A program made the translations under genes and the position numbers. A stretch of 64,000 bases of DNA from Seminavis robusta. Taxonomy: Eukaryota > Bacillariophyta > Bacillariophyceae > Naviculales > Naviculaceae. The stretch covers positions 1 through 64,000 of the forward strand of contig CAICTM010000325.1 in the NCBI GenBank assembly GCA_903772945.1, written 5' to 3'. Under the pieces are notes generated by a model. That model did no database searches. It worked only from the letters and a program-made list of their open reading frames with translations, and was not told the origin of the DNA. Shown in pieces: positions 1 through 10,512 of the stretch; position 1 is the stretch's first letter, and every line of letters begins with the position of its first letter.

Positions 1-132
1 GACGTGGCCGCTGAAGCTTTTTCGGTTCGTTTCCACGCTGAGCTTCCACGTATCAATTTGCCACGCTGAGTTTCCACGCAAACAATCCCACGCAAACGTG
101 GAAAGAAACCGTGTGCGAGTCCAGCAGTCCGG

Positions 133-438
133 GTGGTTTTCTATCCCAGCGAGCCGAAAGGGAAGAAGCAGCTGCATGAGGCTTTGAGCGACTGTCACGA
201 TGTAGCCACAGTCCATTTGAAGTTCATCGATGTAAAAGAATCCCATGTCAACCCAAAACTCTTTGTCGACACCATATTTGAAGCCATGCCTCGCGTCAAG
301 CACGTGAAACTTGAATGCGGCAACCAATTAGCAGTGAACTACGATCGGAATATTGTGAGATTAGACTTAAAACTAGCGTTAAGACGCCACGTCACACACG
401 TGCGTATGTCACTCTCCTCCACTGTGAGGCAACAATAG
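133..438 (+). pseudogene. 5' piece of an LRR-like protein gene, separated from the rest by a retroelement fossil
   Basis: The frame is open from before this point and encodes about 100 residues of LRR-like sequence, with short hydrophobic strands such as VATVHLKFIDV and VKHVKLECG. It has no ATG at this position (the codon at 133 is GTG), so the true start must lie further left, perhaps outside the window, or in an upstream exon. It stops just before the retroelement fossil at about 480-2010. On the far side of the fossil, at 2019, an LRR-like frame resumes on the same strand, so I infer one host gene that was interrupted. The first 120 bases also carry a repeated 'TTTCCACGCTGAG' motif. The product cannot be named beyond LRR-like. 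Confidence 0.4.
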
Positions 439-479
439 GCGCCGAGCATCAGTAACATTTAGAATATGAATCAGGGGAA

Positions 480-2015
480 CCTCAATAACCCGTACCGGTG
501 GCAACCGGAGGTACTGGATGCTTTGGAAACACGCGCCGAATGTTCAGTCGCTCAAACTGATGAGCACTTAGTTGAATCGTTACGTTGCAGTTGGTATGAA
601 CGCGGGAAAAACGGTAGGGACCAGAAGCTGTAGGCTTCAACTTATCAATGAGACCGAGATACGCACGTTTGTAGACCAGGTCATCGAACGCGTAGTCATA
701 GGAAATGTGTTTAGCATTGGCCCGCAGCAAACGTTTGTCAACCAAGGATTGACGATGTCATTGCATGGCCAGGATGTCTGCATAAAAAGGAATGTCAAGA
801 AACATAACTCGTTTGAAGGCAAGAGAACCAGGAGTGAGATACGCATTCGCACTCTGCACGGAACAACGAAGAGCATGCATCGCTGTCGACAAGGTTTCGG
901 AAATGACCTTGATTCCATCAGAAACACTCTTGGGATCGCGCGAGACCAAAATGGTTCGCAATACTTGTCCAATTGCCTGATGAGTCTGTTCAATCATCGA
1001 GTTACATTGTGGATTACGAGGGGACGAGTAGCGATGCACTGCACCATTCTTTTTCACCATCGCAATGAATTCCAGTTTGAACTCCGGACCGTTGTCCGTA
1101 ACCACTTTCTTGGGTCGAGGATACCGAGCAAACCACGTATCTTCGACCACTCGGGCACCTTCGTCCGACGTGCGTCGCATGATAGGCACAATCTCTAACA
1201 ATTTTGTGCAGGGATCCACCATAGTCATAGCGTTGAAAGTCAACGTTCGTTGTCGTAACTCAATCTTCCACGGACCGATTGTGTCACAATGGACTTCTTG
1301 CCAGGGCATCGCCGTAGCATCACGTGGAGCAGATTCTCCATAAGCATGTCATGCTCGTTTGTTCTTCGCACATGCTTCGCACATGCTTCGCACTGCTCAA
1401 TTTGTTTTCGGACTTCGTCGCGAATACCTCTATGGTAGAAATGTGTCTTGATCGTTTGTTCTAAACGATCCATGCCTTCGACATGTGCCATGGACTTGTG
1501 ATAGAAGCTGACCAACTTGGGAAGCAACTCTTTTGTCAGGACAATCTTGTCCTCGTCATTCTGACGAAAGCATATCAGCTCACTGTTTCCAAACATCTTC
1601 TTGAAAAATCGTTCCGGGTTATCAACTACGGTCTGTTGCAAAACTGCACTAGCTGCTTGGTACTCCGCGAGAACTGAGAAATTGAAAGGATTCCGTCCTT
1701 CACCGTCGAATGTAGGATGCTCCAAGAAAGATTCTTCCATACCGTCGTCTGGATGATGCATCAAACATTCAGCCAACCTTCGATTCTCCTCCACAATGGA
1801 ATAACATCCGTCGGTAGATGTGGATAGGGGATCGGAATCGGCACTGTCGCGATCTTCGCGAGCAGTGGGCACCCGGCTGAGGGCGTCACCAAGGACGTTC
1901 TGGGGGCCCGGCTTGTAATGAAAGGTTGGACCAAACTCTTCCAACAGCAATCGCCATCGCATAACACGTTGAGTTTGAAAAGCGGAAAGTTTGTGAGTAA
2001 GGTTCAGCAGCACGA
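480..2015 (-). mobile_element. Ty3/gypsy-like LTR retrotransposon fossil, 3' part of pol
   Basis: Read on the minus strand, the fragment shows in order the end of the RNase H region (KPGPQNVLGDALSR), the integrase zinc-binding region with H...H...CxxC (positions about 1490-1350), the integrase core with VTDNGPEF and a downstream NPQCNSMIEQTH segment, and a GPYRF motif near the integrase C terminus. This order and these motifs are those of Ty3/gypsy elements. It is broken and truncated: gag, protease and most of reverse transcriptase are absent, and I see no LTRs or target-site duplication. The edges are approximate. It sits between two pieces of an LRR-like host gene. It looks moderately old because it is decayed but still readable over most of its length. 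Confidence 0.85.
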
Positions 2016-2018
2016 GGA

Positions 2019-2693
2019 ATGGCATCTCTGGTACAGCATCTTCCGTCTAACCTTTGCTCTCTTACCCTCCAAGATTTCACGTGCGAGGACTATGGGGACA
2101 ATGGGACGCATGAATCTCTCTTTCGTCAAGTTGCCCAAACGTTTGTCCACCTGCAAGACCTTACTATTTTGTGTTGGCGTAGGATCTCATTCATAATGGA
2201 ACTTCAGAACATGGAAGATTGCCTTCGCAAGCTATCATCCAAGGAGCTTCAGCGGTTCACAATCAGAGTTGGCCGTTCAAGGTTTGGGCACCACCAAGAA
2301 GACTGGCAGCCGATAATTGAAGTCCTTCGCGGCAACCCCAACTTGAAGCGTGTCGAGCTACATGTAGTGTCCTCTTACAATGTCTTCAGCGATGAAACCT
2401 TGGAATCGATTCAGTATGGACCAAGGATCCAGCATGCCAAAGAAACTCATTTGTCCAATATGGAACTAGACCAACTTGACAAGAAGCCGGTTCTCAAGCA
2501 ATTTGTGGAAGCGTTGGTAGAAGTGCAGGATCGAGTGGATTGTTTGTATTACTTTCTATCTCCCCATCTCTCTGGAGTGGACCCTGCCAAGTATGCCATG
2601 GCAGCTCTTGAAGGCCCGCAGACAAAGGAAGCAGCGGACAAGAAGGAGAGAACTGCGTCGAGGAAGCGCACCCTGTCTCAAGCAATGGAATAA
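2019..2693 (+). pseudogene. 3' piece of an LRR-like protein gene
   Basis: This 224-codon frame starts with an ATG just past the retroelement fossil and runs to a TAA. The product has irregular leucine-rich repeats (LPSNLCSLTLQDF, LQDLTILCW, NPNLKRVELHVV) and ends with a Lys/Arg-rich tail (KKERTASRKRTLSQAME). The repeats resemble those of the piece at 133-438, so the two are probably halves of one gene. It could still be expressed from the internal ATG as a shortened protein. Its 3' end faces the 3' end of the amine oxidase gene at 3049. Confidence 0.45.
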
Positions 2694-3048
2694 CCAAGTG
2701 CTTCTCTGTACCACACAAAACAAGATTACAAAGCACTCGTACAATCAGGAGTGGGAGTTCTCCAAGTACACGCAAGGAACAGCCACATCACCCTTACCGG
2801 TATGGTAGTAGAGTATAATGCTATAGCACAAGACCCGAGAGTCGAACTGGCTAGCTAGACATCTTGTTACAAAGCTACGGTTGAACGCCACACTGCTTTG
2901 TCCTTCAGCCGATAATTGCAATGGACTTGAGCTGTCTATGTGCCGTACCGCCGTAGCTGAAAGGTAACATCACTGCACGAGCCACTGGCAAATCCTCGAA
3001 TCTTCGGCCCGCAACCAGCCGTGGCTGTTTGTCCGCAACCCTATTAGC
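2694..3048. other. intergenic, convergent 3' ends
   Basis: This 355-bp stretch separates the convergent LRR-like and amine oxidase genes. I see no coding sequence or RNA gene in it. Confidence 0.6.
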
Positions 3049-4284
3049 TCATGGCCATTCTCCAGATCTCCCGGCCATAATGATGGACGCACTCGTCGTC
3101 GTCGTCGAGTTGTTGTCTGACATCATCGAAGGAGAGACGGTCGGCGACGCCGTGACAGTGATCAAGTCTGCCGCGGCTCTCCCGCTGAACGCTGCCCCGT
3201 GCACATAGCCCCAATCAAAGTCTCGATAGGGAATGGCTTCCCCGGCAAAGATAATGACTTCCTCAACGGGTTCTCGCAACGTCATGATGGATCGCCAATT
3301 GCTCCCGGAAAAGACGCCCCGTGTATAGTTTCGGGTACTCCAGTTTTGGACAAAGGAATCCAACAGATTGGTACTGGCATTATTATTGCCACCAAAGACG
3401 GCATCCAAATCTTGAATCATGATTTGGACAATCTCATCATCTGTCAAATCAATGTACTGCTCTGCGAATAGTCCCGAGATATCAATCGTGAGGATATTCT
3501 TGGGGTCGGCATTGTCGTGTGGTTGATTATGGAATGGATTGTAAAAGAAACGTCCACTTTCCGCGGCAAAGTCCCAGGGTTCAATGGTAAAGGCATCATA
3601 GTAGAACTTTTCTTGGAATTTGAGAATCACCTTGAGCCCTGCCAGTATATCCAGGTTCTCAATGGCTTGACGATGCGAGTCGGGCAATGGCGGTATAAAC
3701 GTAATGTCTTGTTGCAGTATCGGCACGGGTACGGTGAGTATCACTTGTTGGGCCGTCCATGTGCGTCCATCGGCGCATTCCAACACTACCGGAGCCGTCG
3801 AATAATCCACCGTGACCACAGCACAGTCGTATACGATTTGTTCCTTGACGGCAGGAGTGGCAATGTACGTATCAAAAAAGTCGTACCAGGTCGAGTTGAC
3901 AAACTTGTGATCGTCCGTGGTAAACCACAAGCGTGACCACCAGGAATCATCGTCTTGGTTGTAGCGGTACGAGTACGGACGCCAATCGATCGTCTCGACA
4001 TTGACTGCATAACCAGCAATGTCGTCCAACATGGAAGGATCGCCATGCAACCATTCTCCACCCAAATCAATCGGTACACTGCTGCTACTGCTGCTGCTGT
4101 TGATACCTGTCGAGTCCCAAACAGCAAAGTCCTCCAGTGCCTTGACACGGCCTCCAAATCTGTCTCTTGCTTCCAGAATCTTTACCTTCAGGTTGTTGCC
4201 GTTTTGAATGAGATCATAGGCAGCGGTAAGGCCAGCCGCACCAGCACCGACAATGGCCACGTCCATTGACGCGATAGCATCCAT
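3049..4284 (-). CDS. FAD-dependent amine oxidase (polyamine oxidase-like)
   Basis: The 411-residue protein is a flavin-containing amine oxidoreductase, a family that oxidises polyamines or other amines and releases H2O2 and an aldehyde. The N terminus has the dinucleotide-binding motif VAIVGAGAAGLTAAYDL at residues about 8-24, followed by the second FAD contact EARDRFGGRV. Near the C terminus, FAGEAI and WGYVHGAAFSGRAAADLI form the conserved FAD-binding end. GLKVILKF falls where family members carry the catalytic-site lysine region. Length is slightly short for the family (about 450-550). The gene is intronless as read and starts at the first ATG. It is head-to-head with the small gene at 4542 across 257 bp. 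The exact substrate cannot be read from the sequence. Confidence 0.88.
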   Translation of the reverse strand: MDAIASMDVAIVGAGAAGLTAAYDLIQNGNNLKVKILEARDRFGGRVKALEDFAVWDSTGINSSSSSSSVPIDLGGEWLHGDPSMLDDIAGYAVNVETIDWRPYSYRYNQDDDSWWSRLWFTTDDHKFVNSTWYDFFDTYIATPAVKEQIVYDCAVVTVDYSTAPVVLECADGRTWTAQQVILTVPVPILQQDITFIPPLPDSHRQAIENLDILAGLKVILKFQEKFYYDAFTIEPWDFAAESGRFFYNPFHNQPHDNADPKNILTIDISGLFAEQYIDLTDDEIVQIMIQDLDAVFGGNNNASTNLLDSFVQNWSTRNYTRGVFSGSNWRSIMTLREPVEEVIIFAGEAIPYRDFDWGYVHGAAFSGRAAADLITVTASPTVSPSMMSDNNSTTTTSASIIMAGRSGEWP

Positions 4285-4541
4285 GATGATTTACAGTACG
4301 GTTGTTAGGAGGTGCAGATTGTGATGCGTAAAGGTTTTGTTGGATGGGGAGAAAACCTGGAAAGAAACGGTGAAGCCTCATCATTTGCACGACTGAGAGT
4401 GGTCGCACAGTTACTCTGGATACCGGTACAGTATCTTTCGCAAACAAAGATTGCAGCTACACCCGCGGCAATGGAGTTGATATGGGTGACAGGTCTACCG
4501 TATAGCTAGCTATATCTCGCTACTAACTAAGTCTAGCTAGT

Positions 4542-4940
4542 ATGCCAGACCTAGACGATGGCGAACTGTTGGTTCAAGAAGTGATTGCGGAGAATCCCGT
4601 AGAGGAACGAGGAATTCGCGAGGAATGGGCCCAGCATGTGGGGTGGCATCGCACAGAGGATGTCCATCTCCGCGGTGGAGACGTCAAGGAACAGTCTCCT
4701 CAACCCAGGGAACAACAACAAGAAGAAGTGATATCGCCACGAGAAGAGATGTTGGAGGTAAACGAAGAAGAAACACCTGCACTACTAACAAAGAGCAGCA
4801 TCGGCAACAACCGTGACGGCAACGACGAAAGTCTCATTCTGGCAACGGTGTTTGTGGCTTTACTGCTCTTTGGTGGTGGAATTCTCGCGGTAATACGAAG
4901 GATGCAAAGATTCCAGGAGAAAAAGAAACGATATCGATGA
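4542..4940 (+). CDS. small acidic single-pass membrane protein, unknown
   Basis: This 132-residue protein is not recognised. The first 95 residues are acidic and hydrophilic, with repeated Glu/Gln. One transmembrane segment follows (ILATVFVALLLFGGGILAVI, about residues 100-119), then a short strongly basic tail (RRMQRFQEKKKRYR). The charge pattern suggests an N-out or lumenal head and a basic cytosolic tail. It is divergent from the amine oxidase with a 257-bp shared upstream region. The shaped composition and clean TM segment support a real gene. Confidence 0.55.
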   Translation: MPDLDDGELLVQEVIAENPVEERGIREEWAQHVGWHRTEDVHLRGGDVKEQSPQPREQQQEEVISPREEMLEVNEEETPALLTKSSIGNNRDGNDESLILATVFVALLLFGGGILAVIRRMQRFQEKKKRYR

Positions 4941-6303
4941 AGGACATTCATCTGCAAGAAATTGCAGAGATGGACATGGCCATTACTGGCGACTTCTTCA
5001 TGGTGCCACCCTCCAACATGTCAAGCACACTCACACACACGAGGAACCCAGTCAACAATCAGCAAGTGGTCCTAAAGTTTTGCTTGCATTTGAGATCCAA
5101 GTATGGGCAATGCCACCAGTTGAAAAAGGAAGAGGGTTGCCTCCCCACCACAGGGGCTCCTCTACAAGGATCGCACCACCAAGTACTGACTGTCAAACAC
5201 ATACATCACCCGCTTTGTTCGCCGAAGGGTTATTCGACCTTGAGTTTCGAGCTTGTCCATGTGACTACCGTGTGTAAGCTATTATGGTACAAACATGGAA
5301 ATGAAGTGCTATTAAAAAATGCTGGGAGCATTCATCCATTTAGTGCTTCAGCTGAGGGAGGGTCCCTCTTCTGGCTTTTTCTTACCTTCCGTAACACTAT
5401 CCAAGTTGAAAACCAACCAACCAACCAGCCAAGTTTCCAACTAAACCATTCACAGTTGCAGTAGCCGTTGGTACAGGAATCTTAGACAAATGGAGCTTCA
5501 CATCTATCTTTGTATGTAAAGATCCTGCTCATCTTCCTGCACAAAGCACTTGTCCCTGCAGAACTCCTCACGATCTCCATTGCATTGTAATCACAAGGAG
5601 GTGGAGCACAGGCATACGGTATGCATTGGCACAATCAATCTGTGCGGGAGTCAATGTCAGAGCAATCTTTGACAGTTAGTTGCACAGTGAGGCCATTATT
5701 GTGTGTGGAAGAAGAACAAGTAAGTGTTCACATACATATTCCAGGCCAAGAGAGACAGGAAATGCAACAGATACTGCAAAGCAATGATTGAAACTTGTTC
5801 ATGGTCGTAACAAAGATGATGCAGGGGTTTAGCGTGTGTCGGTTTTATGATGTGATTATCCCTTTGACCTACCGGTACGGATATCACAGTCTTGCTTTGG
5901 TTGGGATGTTGGGATGTGACGATGTGATGATGTGATCAAGACCAACCGAGCGGAAGGGTCGAAGGGTCACAGCTGGCGATTGTCGATTTTGACATTGTAA
6001 GAAAGTTTCTCATTTGAGTTCTCGAACGTGAGTGATGGGCTTATCTCACTTTCTTTTCTGGCATCGTCAAGAGATAACATTAATTGGGGGACTTAAACAC
6101 TGGGCTACTCCAGAGCACTAGAGCGCTGGTACACCAAAACTCCCTCCACTTTTCAGCACCAGAACCGAAGCTTTGCTGATTGTTATGAGGAAGTGCAACA
6201 CTAAAAAACCTCCGCCAACAGCAATGGAGGCCATCCTGCGGCTGTCGGGTGTCGGGTGTCGGGTGTCGGGTGTCGGGTGTCTTGCCACTTCCCAATCAAC
6301 ACC
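4941..6303. other. intergenic region with a 7-bp tandem repeat at its right end
   Basis: About 1.36 kb without a supported gene. A 175-codon frame at 4937-5464 overlaps the stop of the previous gene and lacks protein-like features. At 6244-6278 the unit GTCGGGT is repeated five times in tandem, just upstream of the receptor gene. That repeat lies in the 5' leader or would be read through if translation began at the earlier in-frame ATG at 6256. Confidence 0.6.
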
Positions 6304-8996
6304 ATGATGAGGATGAGTTGCTGGGCTCTTTGTAGTTGTAGGCTTGTCCTACTGCTGTTTCTGCTACTGCCATCAAGTTTGAGAGCTACCGAATTCAACA
6401 CGGAAGTCATGGCTCGAGTGCAAGAGTTCGTGGCGAATTTCATGCAGCTACCGCTGGACTCGACGCTCCGAACGGTCCGGTATCACGATCTGATTGGTTT
6501 CCCACGAGACTTGGGAGCACTAGGACGTGACTTTAATACCCGATGGCTCTTCTTTGAGGTACCCAACCAACTCATGATTGCGCTAGAAGATGGGTCCTTT
6601 CTTTGGTTGGTCAACGACTTTCGAGGTGTTGCCTATAGAGAACCTGGAAACAGCTACGCGATCACAATGAATGCCAACAGCAGCAAGGCTTTTACTGTAT
6701 CCCCACCCGAGATGGAGAAATACTGGCAAGCTTGTGTGGATGCCGAGACGGGTGCTCCCCAGACTTGTCAAAAGAAGGAAGGAAGCTTATATGTGCAATG
6801 CGCCCATGATTGTGCTCTGGAACGGTGTCCCGATGCCGATAGCCAACGCAATTGTTCCCTGGTTCCCGACCTGACGGAACGACGCCGCTGCCAAGGTGGT
6901 ATTACATGGTGTCCGCAATATACGATTGAAAAGTATAATGACACAACAACAACCATCCGAGGGTTTGTCCCACGCACCAAGCAGTGTCTGAATGCTTCTG
7001 GGATGATTGATCAGCGACCCGGAAATGTCCTGGCAAACTACGAAACGGGCGAGCTAGGAGACTGCTTGTTTCGGGATGGGACCCCGGTCAGCAGAACCTT
7101 GGCGGGGGATTATGAGTACTGTCGCGGAGAGGTATGCAACACTACATTCAGTGGTGGGTATGAGACGCAAGACTATGATCCACGCTTCCGATCTTGGTAT
7201 GTTACCCAAAAGAATACACAAGACATGGTGTGGTCAGCTCCGTATGCCTTCTTTACTACCGGAGAATTTGGAATGACGTTTACTCGGCCCTTGTACCATC
7301 GTGATCGGAGTGATGGCAAGACTGTCTTCAAAGGTGTCATTGCTGCCAATTACTACCTAAAGGACTTGTCGGGGTTCTTGACAACGCAATACAACCAAAC
7401 AGACAAGTTGGTCATGATTGTGGAAGGAAAGGAACCAAACAATATCATTGCGACGTCTACTGGGACCTTTCCACACAGTTGGGTTTTGAGGGCCAATGCC
7501 TCCGTCTCGTGTCCCACGACAGACCAAGTAGAAAGGCGATCCCTCTGTCAACGAAAAAGGGTACCCATCCTCGAACTCAACAACAATGGCCTAGATGATG
7601 CGGATTTGGTCTTTCGAAGAGTTTTTGAGGAACAAAAAGCTCGGGATTTCCCACTCACAGATCTGGTGTATCTCAAAGCTACCGAGCTCCAACAGGGTGA
7701 CACGGCCTATGCTTCTCAGGGTGGACTATTCGAACACGCCAATGTCAAGTGGCACGTCTTTGTCATTTTGCCTCTGGAACGACAACCTACCGATGCGGCA
7801 ATGCCCGGTGATCCAGTCTTTGCGGCCGTGACGGTTCTTTCTACGGTTGGTTTTGCCACTTGTCTGGTTTTGTGCTTTTTGTTCCTCGGACACCGCAAAG
7901 AGACGGCTGTCATCATGGCCGACTGGCGGTTCACGTGTTTGTACCTTATTGGATGTTCCGTCTTGAACCTCGCCCCCTTGACCATGTTGGGAGAGAGCAC
8001 GGACGAGACTTGTCTGCTCCGGGGCTGGGCATTCAACATGGCTTTTGTATGTGGTAAGTATACCAATATTCGGCACGGCACTGCCAGTGTCCGTTGCAAG
8101 GGAAGCCTCTCACGTGGTTTTGTCTTTTCTTGACCCCAAAAGCCCTCTCTCCTCTGTATGTCAAAGTCTGGCGCATGTTCAAGCTTCTCAAGGCAAGCGC
8201 TGGGTTCAAACGAGTCAATGTCACCAATTTCCAGGCGTTGCTCTACACTCTGCCCATCATTTGCATAGAGACGGTCATTCTGTTTGTCTTTAGTTTTGTG
8301 GACCCTCCACTTGCCGTGGAACTGGTGGGGGTTGGTAACGGATTAGGAGCCCAATCCATCACCTGCACGAGGATGACGGATGCCTTCTTTTGGACGCAAG
8401 TCGCCTATCATGGTACGAAAACAAATCAGCAGCAAGAGTACAGGAAACAGATCAACTTGCAGACTTGGAAACTGACCAATCCTGCTTCCCTTTCACTGGC
8501 ATCAGCCTTTCTGGTTCTGACGGGCTGCATCTTGGCTTTCCTAACACGCAATCTGCATCCAAAGTATGGAGAGGCCAAGCAGCTTGCATTCACCATGTAC
8601 AATACTGCCTTTACAGGCGTCATTACTGCGGTGCTTTTAGAGTTTGTGGAAATGGATCAATCGAGCAGGATAGTCCTGTGTGCTATTGGCGTTTTATGGG
8701 GCACCGTGTTGAGCGCATTTGCGTTTGTTCTTCCTCGTTTATTGCAAGTGGCTGATACGAAGAAAATGGTACATGCGAGAAGGAGACTAATGGATGTCAG
8801 CGAAGGGAACCAACAAGTGCTCATGTCTCAAATGGCCTTTGGAAACAAGTCATCCTTGTATCAAGGAACTAGTTCTTCAGTTGCCTTTGCTGCATCCGCA
8901 AGCTTTCTGCGGGAAGCGAGTGATCGAGAGTCTGCCCCTCCGTTTGTTCCACCCGAGGACGGAGACCAGAGCAAAATGCAAGAGGCGAATGATTGA
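6304..8996 (+). CDS. class C GPCR with Cache-like extracellular sensor domain
   Basis: Three inferred exons, 6304-8053, 8143-8412 and 8506-8996, give 836 residues. I chose the ATG at 6304 because it starts a clean signal peptide (LVLLLFLLLPSSLRA); an in-frame ATG at 6256 lies in a tandem repeat. The ectodomain is Cys-rich and carries a dCache-like stretch: YDPRFRSWY, MVWSAPYAFF, then KGVIAANYYLKDLSGFL. The second half has seven hydrophobic helices with class C (GABA-B/metabotropic glutamate) features, including a TM3 region joined as FVC/A-LSPLYVKVWRMFK across intron 1 and ILAFLTRN after TM5. Introns are 89 and 93 bp, both phase 1. It presumably senses a small extracellular ligand at the plasma membrane and signals through G proteins; the ligand is unknown. 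Confidence 0.85.
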
Positions 8997-9489
8997 TTCT
9001 GCACTACCGGGCACCTGATGACGCTGATGTCGACACTACGCAGCAGAAAGATACCAACAGAGCCCATATCTGTCCGATCCGGTGTTCGGGACAATCCTGG
9101 GCAAGCCACTTTCCGATGAAAAACAACGACAGCTGTTTCAGCCGACGTCGCTTCCTGGTCCATTCTTGAGATACCATAGGAGAATTGGTTCGCATCATCA
9201 GATCACATTGAACCCCGCAAGCCGAAGGCTTCACACCGTACGGTATGCTGATGGTGTGATCTATCGGAATTTTCTTTGCTGCGGTATCTCTAGCTAGAAG
9301 TAAGCTAGATTAAGCAAGAGTAACACCCTTTGGATTATGCAACCCTTCAAAAGAAGTGCCTGCAAATTTTGTGTGAAGATCACAAAGTGCCCCTAAAATC
9401 TTGGTACGCTGACTGGGCAAAATCTGTTGTTGCCCAGCTACATGTATGTAGCTCTCTATCTATAGTACCTGCAGATTGCTGGCTGCACC
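8997..9489. other. intergenic, convergent 3' ends
   Basis: About 490 bp between the receptor gene and the small membrane-protein gene on the other strand. I see nothing coding in it. Confidence 0.55.
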
Positions 9490-9989
9490 TTACTCGGAGG
9501 GCTTTGGCGTTGGAGCCCTGCGCTTGTCATCCGGAATGTACTTGTTCATTTCGTGTTCCATCATCAAGTTTAGAAATTTGTTCATTTGTCGCCGTTGGTC
9601 TGGTGTGAGTTCGGGGAGCTGCCTTTCTCGTTCTCGATGAGACCAATCCGCAAACTCATAGGATTCCTTTAACTTTTCGACCGCCTCTTTGTGGCGACGG
9701 TCGCTTTGTTGCACCAAGAGATTCCTCGTGACGTGATAGTAGCCAGTCTGAATAATAAACATACACAAGAAAAGTCGCAATGAGCGGAAGAATGGCGTTT
9801 TGCTGTAGAGTCGCCCTGCTTAGGATGCATTGGGTGCCGGTACGGTAGCCATCAGCCATCGCAGCGCATGACTGGGTATTCCAAGTCAAGACGCACCTTG
9901 GCAGCAGATACCCCAACAACCCCACAACCAATAATCATCCATACATTGCGCCTCTCTCGTGGCAGCCTCCTCCACCAAGCAAATAGCAT
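9490..9989 (-). CDS. small two-exon membrane protein, probably mitochondrial, unknown
   Basis: Exon 1 (9989-9897, 31 codons) begins MLFAWWRRLPRERR and contains a short hydrophobic segment (VWMIIGCGVVGVSAA). It joins in phase 0, across a 149-bp GT-AG intron (9896-9748), to exon 2 (9747-9490) starting TGYYHVTRNLLVQQ. The 116-residue product then has a charged helical part (RRHKEAVEKLKESYEF) and a proline-rich end. The basic N terminus and one short TM segment are like small inner-mitochondrial-membrane proteins, for example respiratory-complex accessory or assembly factors, but I do not recognise the family. It is head-to-head with the K+ channel gene at 10513. Confidence 0.6.
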
Positions 9990-10512
9990 CTCGGCAATGC
10001 TAGCTAGCTAGCTACTACAAATAATAGTAGTGCTCGTTGGGTGATCTCTCCAGCTCGCGTAATCCAGTGCAGTAGTCTACTGTACCGATCCTGGAGCGCC
10101 TCGCAGCTTCCCGAGGCACGGCTTCAACAACAGGAAACACAAGTTATACTTGGGTCCAAAGTATCGTAGAATCCACTCTCATGTGCTGTATTTATTTGTT
10201 CTTGTTGAGTTGCCAGAAGGTGGCCATCGACCATGCATCGACCTTGAAGAAACGGCAAAGATTGCGCAAAGATCTTTTTGGTCTTGCTTCCAACAAAATC
10301 GGAACATTCTTGAGACCCAAAGGCTTAACAGCCATTTTTAAATCGATCAGAACATCAACGCATGCATCAAAGCCTCACAACGAACTCACAATCCCTCTAT
10401 GTACTGCCGTATTATTATACTACCGGTAGTACCCCTCCGGTCTGCATTATCTGCGGCACCCTCGCTTTGAGACAAGACAATCATTGCAAGAGATTGATAG
10501 GAGCGATAGATC
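9990..10512. promoter_or_regulatory. divergent upstream region of the small membrane protein and K+ channel genes
   Basis: This 523-bp interval separates two divergent start codons and so must hold both promoters. It contains GCTAGC repeats near 10000 and a TACCGGTA palindrome at 10421. No defined promoter element could be identified. Confidence 0.4.

Noticed and set aside
4937-5464. 175-codon open frame after the small membrane protein gene
   Set aside because: It overlaps the previous stop codon, has no domain, TM segment or compositional structure, and ends in a QNP-rich run typical of chance frames.
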